Source: Flavisolibacter nicotianae (lineage in GTDB: Bacteria; Bacteroidota; Bacteroidia; Chitinophagales; Chitinophagaceae). Taken from it: 64,000 nucleotides of DNA. The translations under genes were made by a program, and so were the position numbers. The stretch lies in the NCBI RefSeq assembly GCF_003628535.1, contig NZ_RBCI01000003.1, positions 186,001 through 250,000 of the forward strand, in the 5' to 3' direction. The notes under the pieces were generated by a model. It worked only from the letters and a program-made list of their open reading frames with translations. It did not search any database and had not been told where the DNA came from. This document shows, piece after piece, positions 1 through 9,126 of this stretch; the first letter of the stretch is position 1; every line of letters starts with the position of its first letter.

Positions 1-2
1 TG

Positions 3-1226
3 TTCCTGTATCTGTTCAGTGGATTGATAGCCTTGATAAAAAATTCAGGTGGTATAAAGGCTTTTTCCCACGTAGCAGAAAAGTATATCAAAAGCAAAAA
101 AGGAGTATTTGTTACTTTATGGGCACTCCTTCCTGTCACCTTTATTGACTGTGGCTTTAGGGTAGTTGGTGCAGGTTCTATTACACGTTCTCTTGCCGAA
201 AAGAATAAGATAGCCCGGGAACGCCTTGCGTTTATGCTAAACAATACAGCAAGCCCGGTAGTGGAACTTATTCCTATTGCTACAACGTTTGTAGGTTTTA
301 ATGTAGCTATAATTAGCCAGGGCTTGAAGGCTGCAGGTAACCAGCAAAGCGGTTCTGCATATTCTATTTGGTTAAAAGCAATTCCATTTGAATATTTCAG
401 CATTGTGGTAATACTAATCACTTTTCTTTCCATCTTTTTTCAGTTCAACAAACCGGAAAATGTTCAAAATAAATCTCAAACCAAAAAAGCGAATGGTAGG
501 ATGGATATGAAGATGGACATGGAAGAAGCAGAGCCTGTTCTAAAACCACGGGTGCTTAATCTTGTTTTTCCAATGGTATCCGTTATCGTTTTAAGTCTCT
601 TCTTCTTTTGGTTTTTTGGAAAAAATCAATCTGCTAATACTTCAATTATTTCTGCGATAACAAATACGCAGCCGAACAAAGCAATGCTTGTTGCATTGTT
701 GATTACAATACTCATCTCGTCGGTATTTTATTTCTTTCAAAAATATAATTTGAAAAAAATGACCGCCGATATTATCTCAGGCGGAAATGAGATCATGACC
801 ACTTTAGCCATCCTTGCAATAGCATGGTCATTAGCCGGAGTATCACAGCAATTAGGACTAAGTAATTTTATTCAGCAACAGGTTGGCAATTCACTACCGG
901 ATTGGAGTGTTCCCGTTTTGCTTTTTCTTCTATCTAGTGCTGTAACTTACTTTATTGGTTCAGGTTGGGGAGCGGCATCTTTAATCATGCCTTTCGCGAT
1001 ACCGCTTGCAGTGTCGGTTGGTGTGGCTATTCCATTGTGCGTAGCAGCAGTTCTAACTGGCGGCACATTTGGCGATGTTACTTCACCTGTGGCGGGAATG
1101 ACAAATATGTCTTCCAACATAGCACATGCCGACCATTCCAAATACATAAAATATGCTAACCCTTATAATTTTATTGCAGCAGGAATAGCAACCGTTTTGT
1201 TTTTAGTCACAGGACTATTTCAATAA
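3..1226 (+). CDS. NhaC-family Na+/H+ antiporter-like protein (5' truncated)
   Basis: This is an integral membrane antiporter of the NhaC type (COG1757-like). The frame is open to the left window edge, so the N-terminus is missing; a TTG at 24 is an internal codon rather than a convincing start. About ten hydrophobic segments are visible. Family-like features are the Asp/Cys/Arg-containing FIDCGFR segment, the GSGWGAAS loop and the C-terminal GGTFGDVTSP motif. A hydrophilic loop carries a Met/Asp run, MDMKMDM (501-521), which resembles Met-based soft-metal sites. It lies 27 bases before the CusA-type pump gene on the same strand and is probably co-transcribed with it. The substrate is not certain: family members exchange Na+ or organic ions for protons, and the copper context is only suggestive. 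Confidence 0.85.
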   Translation, partial: FLYLFSGLIALIKNSGGIKAFSHVAEKYIKSKKGVFVTLWALLPVTFIDCGFRVVGAGSITRSLAEKNKIARERLAFMLNNTASPVVELIPIATTFVGFNVAIISQGLKAAGNQQSGSAYSIWLKAIPFEYFSIVVILITFLSIFFQFNKPENVQNKSQTKKANGRMDMKMDMEEAEPVLKPRVLNLVFPMVSVIVLSLFFFWFFGKNQSANTSIISAITNTQPNKAMLVALLITILISSVFYFFQKYNLKKMTADIISGGNEIMTTLAILAIAWSLAGVSQQLGLSNFIQQQVGNSLPDWSVPVLLFLLSSAVTYFIGSGWGAASLIMPFAIPLAVSVGVAIPLCVAAVLTGGTFGDVTSPVAGMTNMSSNIAHADHSKYIKYANPYNFIAAGIATVLFLVTGLFQ

Positions 1227-1253
1227 TAGTCAGAAATAAAAAATTTAGACATA

Positions 1254-2543
1254 ATGGTTCAGAAACTAATAGAAGTATCACTTCACAATCGCTACATCGT
1301 GTTGCTGTTAGCAGCAGGACTTTTTGTGTGGGGTATCTTTTCTATTCAAAAAAATCCCATTGATGCCATTCCCGATTTGTCCGAAAACCAGGTGATTGTT
1401 TTTACAGAATGGTCAGGCAGGGGACCGCAAATTATGGAAGACCAGGTCACCTACCCTTTGGTAAGTAATCTTCAGGGCATACCCAAAGTAAAAAACATAC
1501 GTGGCACGTCCATGTTCGGGATGAGTTTTGTTTACATCATTTTTGAAGACAATGTGGATGTGTATTGGGCACGTACACGAGTGCTGGAAAGATTGAATTA
1601 TGCACAGCGGTTATTGCCGCAGGATGTAACACCAACATTGGGTCCTGATGGAACCGGTGTGGGTCATGTGTTTTGGTACACACTCGATGCAAAACAAATG
1701 GATTTAGGCGAGCAACGGGCTTTGCAGGACTGGTATGTAAAATTCGCATTGCAGACGGTTCCCGGCGTGGCAGAAGTAGCTTCTTTTGGCGGTTTTGAAA
1801 AACAATACCAGGTAATTATTGACCCTGTGAAATTGCAGTATTACAACCTGTCAATGATGGATGTAATGAAGCAGGTAAAAGCCAATAACAATGATGTGGG
1901 CGGCAGAAAGTTTGAAATGTCTGATATGGCATACATCATACGAGGGCTGGGCTACATAAAAAATAAAGCAGATGTTGAAAACATTGCCGTGTCCAATATC
2001 AACGGCATCCCTATCAGAATAAAGGACATTGGCAGCGTTCAAATGGGTTCAGATTTACGATTGGGCATCTTTGATGAAAACGGCGAAGGGGAAGCAGTCG
2101 GTGGCATTGTAGTGATGCGTTATGGAGAGAATGCAGACAATGTAATCAATGCCGTAAAAATAAAGATGAAGGAAGTAGAAAAGGGTTTACCCGAAGGGGT
2201 AACATTTAAGACGGCTTATGACCGAAGCACATTGATTGAAGCTGCCATTGAAACCATCAAAGAAAAGCTGTTTGAAGAAATCATTATTGTATGCATTATC
2301 GTCATGCTGTTTTTGTTTAACTGGCGAAGTGCATTAAGCATCATCATTCAAATTCCGGTCACCATTGCTGTCAGTTTTATTTTATTAAATGCTTTCGGTT
2401 TGTCATCAAACATCATGTCATTAACAGGTATTGCATTGGCAATCGGGGTGATTGTTGACAACGGAATTATTATGAGTGAAAACGCCTACCGAAATCTATC
2501 ACTTTGGCAAAATGACCCGGCTAATAAAAAAACAGAAGCATGA
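1254..2543 (+). CDS. cusA: CusA/CzcA-type heavy-metal RND pump, N-terminal half
   Basis: This 429-residue product corresponds to the first 40 percent of an HME-RND permease. It has TM1, the first periplasmic porter subdomains, and TM2-TM4 ending in the GVIVDNGIIMSENAY segment. Asp402 there aligns with the TM4 proton-relay Asp405 of E. coli CusA. It stops at 2541-2543 within the cytoplasmic loop after TM4. The second half begins at 2540 with a 4-base ATGA overlap, in the -1 frame. A run of seven A's (2526-2532) lies just before the stop; one extra A would fuse both halves into a single protein of about 1079 residues. So this is either a recent frameshift or sequencing error, or two translationally coupled half-proteins. 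Confidence 0.88.
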   Translation: MVQKLIEVSLHNRYIVLLLAAGLFVWGIFSIQKNPIDAIPDLSENQVIVFTEWSGRGPQIMEDQVTYPLVSNLQGIPKVKNIRGTSMFGMSFVYIIFEDNVDVYWARTRVLERLNYAQRLLPQDVTPTLGPDGTGVGHVFWYTLDAKQMDLGEQRALQDWYVKFALQTVPGVAEVASFGGFEKQYQVIIDPVKLQYYNLSMMDVMKQVKANNNDVGGRKFEMSDMAYIIRGLGYIKNKADVENIAVSNINGIPIRIKDIGSVQMGSDLRLGIFDENGEGEAVGGIVVMRYGENADNVINAVKIKMKEVEKGLPEGVTFKTAYDRSTLIEAAIETIKEKLFEEIIIVCIIVMLFLFNWRSALSIIIQIPVTIAVSFILLNAFGLSSNIMSLTGIALAIGVIVDNGIIMSENAYRNLSLWQNDPANKKTEA

Positions 2544-4486
2544 AATTCTTAAAACGAAAAATAAAAATAACCAGCAGGAATAGCTATCAAAAGATACCGG
2601 AAGGTGTCCGTATGGACATCATTGAAAAATCAAGCAAACAGGTTTCAAGAGGTGTGTTCTTTTCCACCGTAATCATCATTGCTTCCTTTCTTCCCGTGTT
2701 CATGCTCACTGGTCAGGAAGGAAAATTGTTCGGTCCGTTGGCTTTCACCAAAACTTTCATACTGGCTGTGGATGCCATACTGGTGTTGACATTAGCGCCA
2801 GTGTTGATTTCGTTTTTTATGAAAGGCAGGTTTAGAAATGAAAATGCCAATCCAATCAATCGTTTTTTGGAAAGGATGTATGAACCGGTGATACGAGCCT
2901 GCATCAAATGGCGCAAAACAACCATTGCTGTTAACATCATTGCATTGCTGATAAGCATTCCCTTGGTAATGAGCTTAGGCAAAGAATTTATGCCACCGTT
3001 GGACGAAGGTTCCATTCTTTTCATGCCCGTTACTCTACCTGATGTTTCCAATGCGGAAGTAAAAAGAATATTACAGGTGCAGGATAAATTAATCAAATCC
3101 GTTCCTGAAGTGGCAAATGTTTTAGGCAAAGCAGGTCGTGCTAATACCGCCACCGACAATTCGCCCATCAGCATGATTGAAACGATTGTAACCCTGAAGC
3201 CTAAAAGCGAATGGAGAGTAGGTATCACCAAAGAGGCAATCATCAATGAGTTAAACAGCAAGCTGCAAATACCCGGTGTCACCAACGGCCTGACACAGCC
3301 TATCATCAACCGCATCAACATGCTTTCTACAGGTATTCGTACCGATGTGGGCATAAAAGTGTTTGGACAAAACCTCGACACCATCAATGCATTAGAACAA
3401 AAAATCCGTACCGCCATGCAGGGCATTGAAGGGGTGAAAGATTTATATGTAGAACCCATCACCGGCGGAAAATATATTGACATCAATATTAAACGGGATG
3501 AAATTGGCAGGTATGGACTAAGCATCGATGATGTGAATGCTATTGTGGAAAGTGCCTTGGGCGGAATGAAGCTGACCACCACAGTTGAAGGCAGGCAACG
3601 CTTTTCGGTGAATGCGAGGTTTGGACAAGATTTCAGGGATAACATCCAGGCATTAAAACAGTTGCAGGTGCAAACGATGAGTGCCGGTCCTATTCCGTTG
3701 GAAGCAGTTGCAGATATAAAAATTAGCGAAGGTCCGCCTATGATAAGTTCTGAAAACGCTTTATTGAGAGGTACTGTTTTGTTTAATGTGCGGGACCGTG
3801 ACCTTGGCGGAACCGTGGAAGAAGCAAGAGCAAGTTTAGATAAGATGATTGGTAAAATGCCCAAAGGATATTTCATTGAATGGAGCGGTCAGTATGAAAA
3901 TTTAATAAGAAGCCAGAAGACATTGAAGCTAATATTACCCATTGTGCTGCTTATCATTTTTGTGTGTATGTACTTTGCTTTTCATTCTGCACGGGAAGCT
4001 TTTTTCAGTTTGATTTCTATTCCCTTTGCGTTAATCGGTGGTGCCTTTATGATTTACTTCTGGGGCGTGAATTTGTCAGTTGCAGTAGCAGTCGGATTTA
4101 TAGCCCTATTTGGTTTGGCAGTAGAAACCGGTATCGTAATGGTCATTTACCTAAACGATGCCATGCAACAACTCGTAGCGTTAAAAGGAAATTCAAGAGA
4201 GACAATCACAAGAGAAGATATAAGAGAATATGTGATTGCCGGTGCTGCCAAAAGGCTGCGACCAAAAATTATGACCGTATCTGTTTCGTTGTTTGCCTTA
4301 ATTCCAATCCTGTGGAGCACCGGCGTAGGCAGCGATGTAATGAAACCCATTGTGTTGCCAATGGTGGGTGGTGTGCTCACTTCTGCTACGCATATCTTAT
4401 TGGTAACGCCATTGATTTTTTTGATGACCAAGGAATACGAGCTACGGAAGTTTGGAAAAATAGATGTGCTTGATGTAAAACATTAA
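2540..4486 (+). CDS. cusA: CusA-type Cu(I)/Ag(I) RND pump, C-terminal half
   Basis: This 648-residue product supplies the rest of the pump: the helix before TM5, TM5-TM6, the second periplasmic loop and TM7-TM12. Met162, Met212, Glu214 and Met261 have the same spacing (50, 2, 47) and local context (FMP, MIE, MLSTG) as Met573, Met623, Glu625 and Met672 of E. coli CusA, the Cu(I)/Ag(I) site. TM10 keeps its Glu (GLAVETGIV, cf. Glu939). This supports monovalent copper or silver over zinc/cobalt. The first 20 residues are a basic linker (KFLKRKIKI) with no counterpart in E. coli CusA. The outer-membrane channel gene starts 2 bases after the stop. Confidence 0.9.
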   Translation: MKFLKRKIKITSRNSYQKIPEGVRMDIIEKSSKQVSRGVFFSTVIIIASFLPVFMLTGQEGKLFGPLAFTKTFILAVDAILVLTLAPVLISFFMKGRFRNENANPINRFLERMYEPVIRACIKWRKTTIAVNIIALLISIPLVMSLGKEFMPPLDEGSILFMPVTLPDVSNAEVKRILQVQDKLIKSVPEVANVLGKAGRANTATDNSPISMIETIVTLKPKSEWRVGITKEAIINELNSKLQIPGVTNGLTQPIINRINMLSTGIRTDVGIKVFGQNLDTINALEQKIRTAMQGIEGVKDLYVEPITGGKYIDINIKRDEIGRYGLSIDDVNAIVESALGGMKLTTTVEGRQRFSVNARFGQDFRDNIQALKQLQVQTMSAGPIPLEAVADIKISEGPPMISSENALLRGTVLFNVRDRDLGGTVEEARASLDKMIGKMPKGYFIEWSGQYENLIRSQKTLKLILPIVLLIIFVCMYFAFHSAREAFFSLISIPFALIGGAFMIYFWGVNLSVAVAVGFIALFGLAVETGIVMVIYLNDAMQQLVALKGNSRETITREDIREYVIAGAAKRLRPKIMTVSVSLFALIPILWSTGVGSDVMKPIVLPMVGGVLTSATHILLVTPLIFLMTKEYELRKFGKIDVLDVKH

Positions 4487-4488
4487 TC

Positions 4489-5736
4489 ATGAAACTGAAA
4501 AATAAAATACTGCTGTTGCTGTTAACTATCTCGTCTGTTGCTGTTGCACAGGAGAAAAAAACCTTGCAGCAAATCATGCAAACAATAGAAAATCAAAATC
4601 CCGTTGCCAAAATGTACGATGCACAAATCCGCTCACTGGATGAAACCTCAAAGGGAGCAAGAAGCTGGATGCCTACCGACTTTGGAACCGGTTTTTGGAT
4701 GACGCCTTACAATCCCAAACTTTGGAAGGGTGATAATGGCACAGGCGGCATGGGTCAATACTTGTTATCGGTGCAGCAAATGTTTCCCAACAAAAAAAAG
4801 CAGGATGCAGAAGCCTTATACATGGAAGGCATGTCCGCTTCGGAAAAAGAACATAAGAGATATGAATTATACCAGTTGTATGCTGATGCTAAGAAAAATT
4901 ATTATGGCTGGGTGATTATAAAAAAGAAAATAAATGTGCTGAATGAAAATGAGAAGCTGCTCAACTTTATGATTAAGGATGCAGAATTGCGTTATAAAAA
5001 TGGCTTGGATAAATTAAGTGCTTATTATAAAGCAAAAGCCGAACTGGGAAATGTTATCAATCAAAAAATTGAACTGCAAAATGAAATGGTGCAAAAACGC
5101 ATCCGTTTAAATACATTAATGAACAGCAGCAAACTTGAAACATTTGATATAGATACCAGTTTTTCAGTTCGTGATGTTTCAGCTGAAATGTTAGATACTG
5201 CAATTCTCCGTAATCGCAGCGATCTGAAAGCTATTGACCGGGATATTCAGCTAACAGCTTTGCAACAAAATGTAGAACGCAACAAAGTAAAACCTGAATT
5301 TGGTGTACGGTATGAACACATGTTTGGATTAGGCGGTATGCCCATGCAGTATACCTTAATGGGCATGGTACGCATACCCATTGGCAGGGCAAACAGGGCA
5401 TCAAAAGCAAATGTAGAGAGCCTGTCCTTCAAGACAGAAGCCTTACAGCAGCAAAAGCAAATGATTATAAACGAAGCATCAGGCATGGTTGCAGGAATGC
5501 TCAGTGAGATAGAAGCAAAGAAAAAGCAGGTAAAACTGTTTGAAGAAAACATTATTCCTGCACTTCAAAAAAACTACCAGGTAATGCAATTAGGCTACGA
5601 GCAAAACACAGAACAATTGTTTACACTGTTTGATGCCTGGGACACTCTGAATAAAACACAGTTTGAATATTTAAACCAGGTACAACAACTGCTAAACATG
5701 CAGGTTGAACTGGAAAGGATTTTAGAAATTAAATAG
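4489..5736 (+). CDS. cusC: TolC-family outer membrane efflux channel (CusC-like)
   Basis: This is the outer-membrane exit duct of the tripartite efflux system. The 415-residue product starts with a signal peptide (MKLKNKILLLLLTISSVAVAQ). Two long coiled-coil halves typical of the OEP/TolC fold follow, for example the regions around residues 110-200 and 290-400, which are rich in Glu, Lys, Gln and Leu. It has no lipobox, unlike E. coli CusC, so it is probably an unlipidated TolC type. It lies in a tight operon, 2 bases after the pump and 3 bases before the first adaptor, and presumably docks with these. Confidence 0.85.
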   Translation: MKLKNKILLLLLTISSVAVAQEKKTLQQIMQTIENQNPVAKMYDAQIRSLDETSKGARSWMPTDFGTGFWMTPYNPKLWKGDNGTGGMGQYLLSVQQMFPNKKKQDAEALYMEGMSASEKEHKRYELYQLYADAKKNYYGWVIIKKKINVLNENEKLLNFMIKDAELRYKNGLDKLSAYYKAKAELGNVINQKIELQNEMVQKRIRLNTLMNSSKLETFDIDTSFSVRDVSAEMLDTAILRNRSDLKAIDRDIQLTALQQNVERNKVKPEFGVRYEHMFGLGGMPMQYTLMGMVRIPIGRANRASKANVESLSFKTEALQQQKQMIINEASGMVAGMLSEIEAKKKQVKLFEENIIPALQKNYQVMQLGYEQNTEQLFTLFDAWDTLNKTQFEYLNQVQQLLNMQVELERILEIK

Positions 5737-5739
5737 ACT

Positions 5740-6999
5740 ATGTTCAACAACTATAAAAAATATTCCTTCATGAGTGTCGTTGCTATTTTAGTAATGGTAG
5801 TTGCATCTTCCTGCAAGCAAAAAGAAACGGAAACCCACAATCACGAAACCACAGAAACCAAACAATTATACACTTGTCCCATGCATCCGCAGATTATCCG
5901 GGATAAGCCTGGTCAGTGCCCTATATGCGGAATGGATTTAGTGAAAAAGGAAACGGCTGCACAAAAGATTAATGATATACAGTTGGAAGACTTGTTGAAG
6001 CCTGTTAATGAATTTGTCATTTCTTCTTTGCCCGTTACCACCATTAAAAAAGCTGAAGAAACAATAACCATTGAAGCCATTGGCAGCGTTCAGAACGATA
6101 CCCATGAAGTGGCTTCTATTTCAGCGTGGATTTCAGGAAGAATTGAAAAACTATATGTCCGCTATCGCTATCAAATGATTATGCCTGGCGACAAAATTAT
6201 GGACATCTACAGTCCTGAAATTTCAACTGCCCAGCAAAACCTTTTATTCCTTTTGAAAAATGATGCCGCAAATACATCACTCATTAATGCAGCCAAACAA
6301 AAACTATTGTTATTAGGCATGAGCAACAGCCAACTGCAACAACTCATCAAAACACGTAAAGCATCCTTTACCATCACGGTCTATTCCCGTGTGATGGGTC
6401 ATATACACGAAGCCGGGCAGGAAACCATGAATGCATCAGGTGATATGATTTCTTCAGCAGTAACAACAGCTCCTTTAGCTATTCGTGAAGGTATGTATGT
6501 ACAGCAGGGACAAAAAGTATTTGCTTTAACCAATCCGAATAAAGCATGGGCGGTGCTCAACATCTTTCCCGAAAACCAACATCTTGTAAAAGTGGGCAAT
6601 CCTGTAAAAATCACTCCAGAAGCAATGCCACATAAAGCATTTGCCGCCAAAATAAATTTCATTGAACCTTTCTTTCGGCAGGGTAGTAAAACATTAACGG
6701 CAAGAGTGTATTTCAACAATGGTAGTTTAGATATTCCCATCGGCAGTCCGGTTCGGGCAAATATTTTTGGTAGCACTGCAAACGCAAATTGGTTACCGCA
6801 GGAAGCCGTTGTATCTCTTGGCATGAACAATGTGGCTTTTGTAAAAAGTAATGGTGGTTTTGTTGCTAAAAAAGTAATTACGGGAATAAAACAAAACGGT
6901 TTGGTGCAGGTGGTGAGTGGCTTAACCGTGAAAGACACGGTGGCGGCAAACGCACAGTATTTAACCGACAGCGAAAGTTTTATAAAAGCAAATCAGTAA
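5740..6999 (+). CDS. cusB: CusB-type periplasmic adaptor with heavy-metal-binding domain (copy 1)
   Basis: This is a membrane-fusion (adaptor) protein of the RND metal pump. The N-terminus is a lipoprotein signal with lipobox ending at Cys25 (VVASSC). A His-rich stretch and a heavy-metal-binding domain follow at about residues 44-70 (YTCPMHP ... CPICGM, Cys46/Cys60/Cys63). Then come a barrel-sandwich/lipoyl-like domain, an alpha-hairpin around residues 170-200 and beta-barrel domains to residue 419. Linked HMBD and adaptor domains suit a metal-transfer role like that of the separate CusF chaperone of E. coli, but this is inference. It is 3 bases downstream of the channel gene and 3 bases upstream of a second, related adaptor. 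Confidence 0.88.
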   Translation: MFNNYKKYSFMSVVAILVMVVASSCKQKETETHNHETTETKQLYTCPMHPQIIRDKPGQCPICGMDLVKKETAAQKINDIQLEDLLKPVNEFVISSLPVTTIKKAEETITIEAIGSVQNDTHEVASISAWISGRIEKLYVRYRYQMIMPGDKIMDIYSPEISTAQQNLLFLLKNDAANTSLINAAKQKLLLLGMSNSQLQQLIKTRKASFTITVYSRVMGHIHEAGQETMNASGDMISSAVTTAPLAIREGMYVQQGQKVFALTNPNKAWAVLNIFPENQHLVKVGNPVKITPEAMPHKAFAAKINFIEPFFRQGSKTLTARVYFNNGSLDIPIGSPVRANIFGSTANANWLPQEAVVSLGMNNVAFVKSNGGFVAKKVITGIKQNGLVQVVSGLTVKDTVAANAQYLTDSESFIKANQ

Positions 7000-7041
7000 C
7001 ACATGAAAGTAAAATATTTTGAGCCTGGCATTAGTACATCT

Positions 7042-8253
7042 ATGAAGCATTCGTTGCGTCGCACTCTTGTACTGTTGGTGCTTTTTTCAGCAATACTGTT
7101 AAGCATACCGGCTTGTAAAAATAAAAAAGCAGTTGTAGAAACGGATACGTTTTATACCTGTTCTATGCATCCGCAAATAATGGAGAAGCATCCCGGAAAC
7201 TGCCCGATATGTGGCATGAAATTAATCCCCGTGAAAAAAGGCAATGCTCCCAAAGCCGGTGAAATACAACTAAGTGAACAACAGATACAATTAGGAAATA
7301 TCCAGGTAGATACTATTGGCAAAGGCGTAATTGGAAATGAAACGGTATTAACGGCAACACTCAATTACGACCAGCACAAATTAACAGCTGTGAGTGCCAG
7401 GGTAACCGGCAGAATTGATAAACTGTATCATAAAAACATTGGCGATTACATCCGCAAAGGAGAACCGTTGGCAGAGGTATATAGCGAAGAACTGAACAAT
7501 GCAAAGCAGGAATATCTTTTAGCATTGGAAAGAAGAAAGGTGCTTGATAACTCCCTGATAGATTTTGACCAGGTTATTAAAAGTGCCAAAACAAAACTAT
7601 TGTTATGGGGCATGAGCGATGCCGAAATAAATGCATTGGCAAAAAACGGTAAAGCCAAAACAACCACTACGCTTTACAGTACCGAAAGCGGCTACATTAC
7701 TGAACTAAATGCACAGGAAGGCGAATACATTAATGAAGGTGGAACGATTGTACAGTTAGCCGATTTGTCAACACTTTGGGCAGAAGCACAGGTTTATACC
7801 AGCCAGTTTGCTCAAATAAATAAGAGTGGTATGGTAACGGTGCAGTTGCCCGATATTGGAAAAGAAGTCAATGGAAAAATTGAATTTGTAAACCCTGAAA
7901 TCAGCCCTGATAAAAGAATAAATTTAATAAGGGTAACCATCCCAAATCCAAACAACCAATTACGTCCCGGCATGTCAGCCTATGTAGTTGTAAAAGGCAA
8001 TCAGCGAAACGTTTTATCACTTCCCGTTGATGCAGTGTTGCGGGACGAAAAAGGTGCTTCCGTATGGGTGCAGACGAGTAAAAATACATTCAGAAACCAG
8101 ATGGTAACAATCGGCTTAGAAAGTGGCGACCGCATAGAAATCACTTACGGCTTGGCAAATGGTGATGCAGTGGTAACCAGTGGGGCTTACTTAATCAACA
8201 GCGAGTACATTTTCAAAAACGGTGCAGACCCGATGGCAGGGATGAAGATGTAA
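7042..8253 (+). CDS. cusB: CusB-type periplasmic adaptor with heavy-metal-binding domain (copy 2)
   Basis: This is a second adaptor with the same architecture as its upstream neighbour but clearly diverged. I prefer the ATG at 7042 because it gives a compact lipoprotein signal (MKHSLRR, hydrophobic core, Cys25 in SIPAC); an in-frame ATG at 7003 would add 13 residues. The HMBD lies at about residues 38-61 (YTCSMHP ... CPICGM, Cys40/Cys54/Cys57), followed by lipoyl, hairpin and beta-barrel domains. The C-terminus is Met-rich (DPMAGMKM). Two adaptors per pump could form mixed hexamers or serve different pumps; the sequence does not decide. It is the last gene of the metal operon, and no clear terminator hairpin follows. 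Confidence 0.87.
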   Translation: MKHSLRRTLVLLVLFSAILLSIPACKNKKAVVETDTFYTCSMHPQIMEKHPGNCPICGMKLIPVKKGNAPKAGEIQLSEQQIQLGNIQVDTIGKGVIGNETVLTATLNYDQHKLTAVSARVTGRIDKLYHKNIGDYIRKGEPLAEVYSEELNNAKQEYLLALERRKVLDNSLIDFDQVIKSAKTKLLLWGMSDAEINALAKNGKAKTTTTLYSTESGYITELNAQEGEYINEGGTIVQLADLSTLWAEAQVYTSQFAQINKSGMVTVQLPDIGKEVNGKIEFVNPEISPDKRINLIRVTIPNPNNQLRPGMSAYVVVKGNQRNVLSLPVDAVLRDEKGASVWVQTSKNTFRNQMVTIGLESGDRIEITYGLANGDAVVTSGAYLINSEYIFKNGADPMAGMKM

Positions 8254-8339
8254 AGCAGAAAACTTGGATATCAATTTGTAGTACAAATGGCTTCAGTGAA
8301 GTGGTCGACTTTTGATGCAAACAAGCCAGATGATTAAAT

Positions 8340-8598
8340 ACGGAATACCAGCAGGAGCCATTAGTTTCTCATGACATTTACTTTTTGACAATGCTTTATT
8401 CCATCTTCTGGATAAATCCAAGCATTAGGAATACTCACATCAACAACAATTGTATTCGGTTCCGCTGTCAGTGAGTATTCTGAGAAGCGGCATCTGCTGA
8501 TCTTCAATAAATCGAAATAAGCGATTATTTAAAAGATGCATCGCTATAGAAATCGTGACTTTGGTTGTCAGGTATTTCTTGTTACGTAAATCTTCCAG
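8340..8598 (-). pseudogene. IS481-type transposase fragment, DDE catalytic part
   Basis: Read on the minus strand, this gives a peptide containing MPLLRILTDSGTEYN. It matches the strand around the second catalytic Asp in IS481-like DDE transposases (consensus LPLLRILTDRGTEYCG). The frame stops shortly after, at 8440-8442. Continuing past the stop there are further degenerate stretches, such as DGIKHCQK (family NDIEHTKTK). Both ends are lost. The identification rests on motif recognition only. Confidence 0.5.
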
Positions 8599-8603
8599 CT
8601 ATA

Positions 8604-8723
8604 AGCACGAAAGAACTTTCGGACATCCGCAGCAAACTCCGGGTTCTCAATTATGGCCAAGAAATTAAGAATGTTTCAAAGCTTGCCGGCATTCATAGCA
8701 TTAACCATCACGCTCATTCCTGA
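8604..8723 (+). pseudogene. IS481-type transposase fragment, N-terminal helix-turn-helix part
   Basis: The plus strand encodes about 39 codons including DIRSKLRVLNYGQEIKNVSK. This resembles the N-terminal DNA-binding region of IS481-family transposases (IRxKLRVLNYA..xGNVSKACRxFG). A stop follows at 8721-8723, and the expected FG-ISR helix is lost. It is inverted relative to the catalytic fragment just to its left, so the element was rearranged as well as truncated. Confidence 0.45.
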
Positions 8724-9040
8724 CACATTGTTAACCTATGCAAGGGAACAACTAAGAATAATCCTTTCGGTACAAAAAGAATAAGGTGGTTTTTTGCCGT
8801 TGTCACAGATCATCATCATTCTTAATTGGTTATTAGTTTTGTGCTTTATTTTTTTCAAATAATAAGATTTTGAAAATGAAAATATCGGAAACAAACTGTT
8901 TTTACTCTATATGAGCTTTCATTAATGTTGCGTTTGGGCTCTCAGACACCAGTACTACTGGAGTTCCTCATTACTTTCCAATTACTTTTATTCTTTACTT
9001 CTAGTCAGTCTTTCTTTTCAGATTTAGCACCGGAGCTAAG

Positions 9041-9126
9041 TTTTGTCTAATGATGTGCTTTAAAGCGTAAATTCTACCTAATAAATCCCATATCTGGTTC
9101 GACTTTTTGCTGGTCACCTCCACAAA
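9041..9126 (+). repeat. ~86 bp direct repeat, left copy
   Basis: This sequence recurs in direct orientation at 14214-14298. A 30-base core around 9081-9110 is identical, and the flanks differ at scattered positions. On the minus strand both copies read as a peptide with conservative differences around KKSNQIWDLLGRIY, so it could be a remnant of a coding sequence. It could also be a recombination site. The right arm runs into the hairpin at 9122-9164. Confidence 0.7.

Noticed and set aside
2713-3876. 387-codon open frame on the minus strand
   Set aside because: It lies wholly antisense to the C-terminal half of the CusA-type gene, which has clear conserved residues. The minus frame has no recognisable motif.
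9090-9126. tRNA-like 3' end (GGTTCGA followed by an acceptor-like stretch) in the left repeat
   Set aside because: It has no matching anticodon or D arms upstream. The same core at 14264 also fails to fold as a tRNA.
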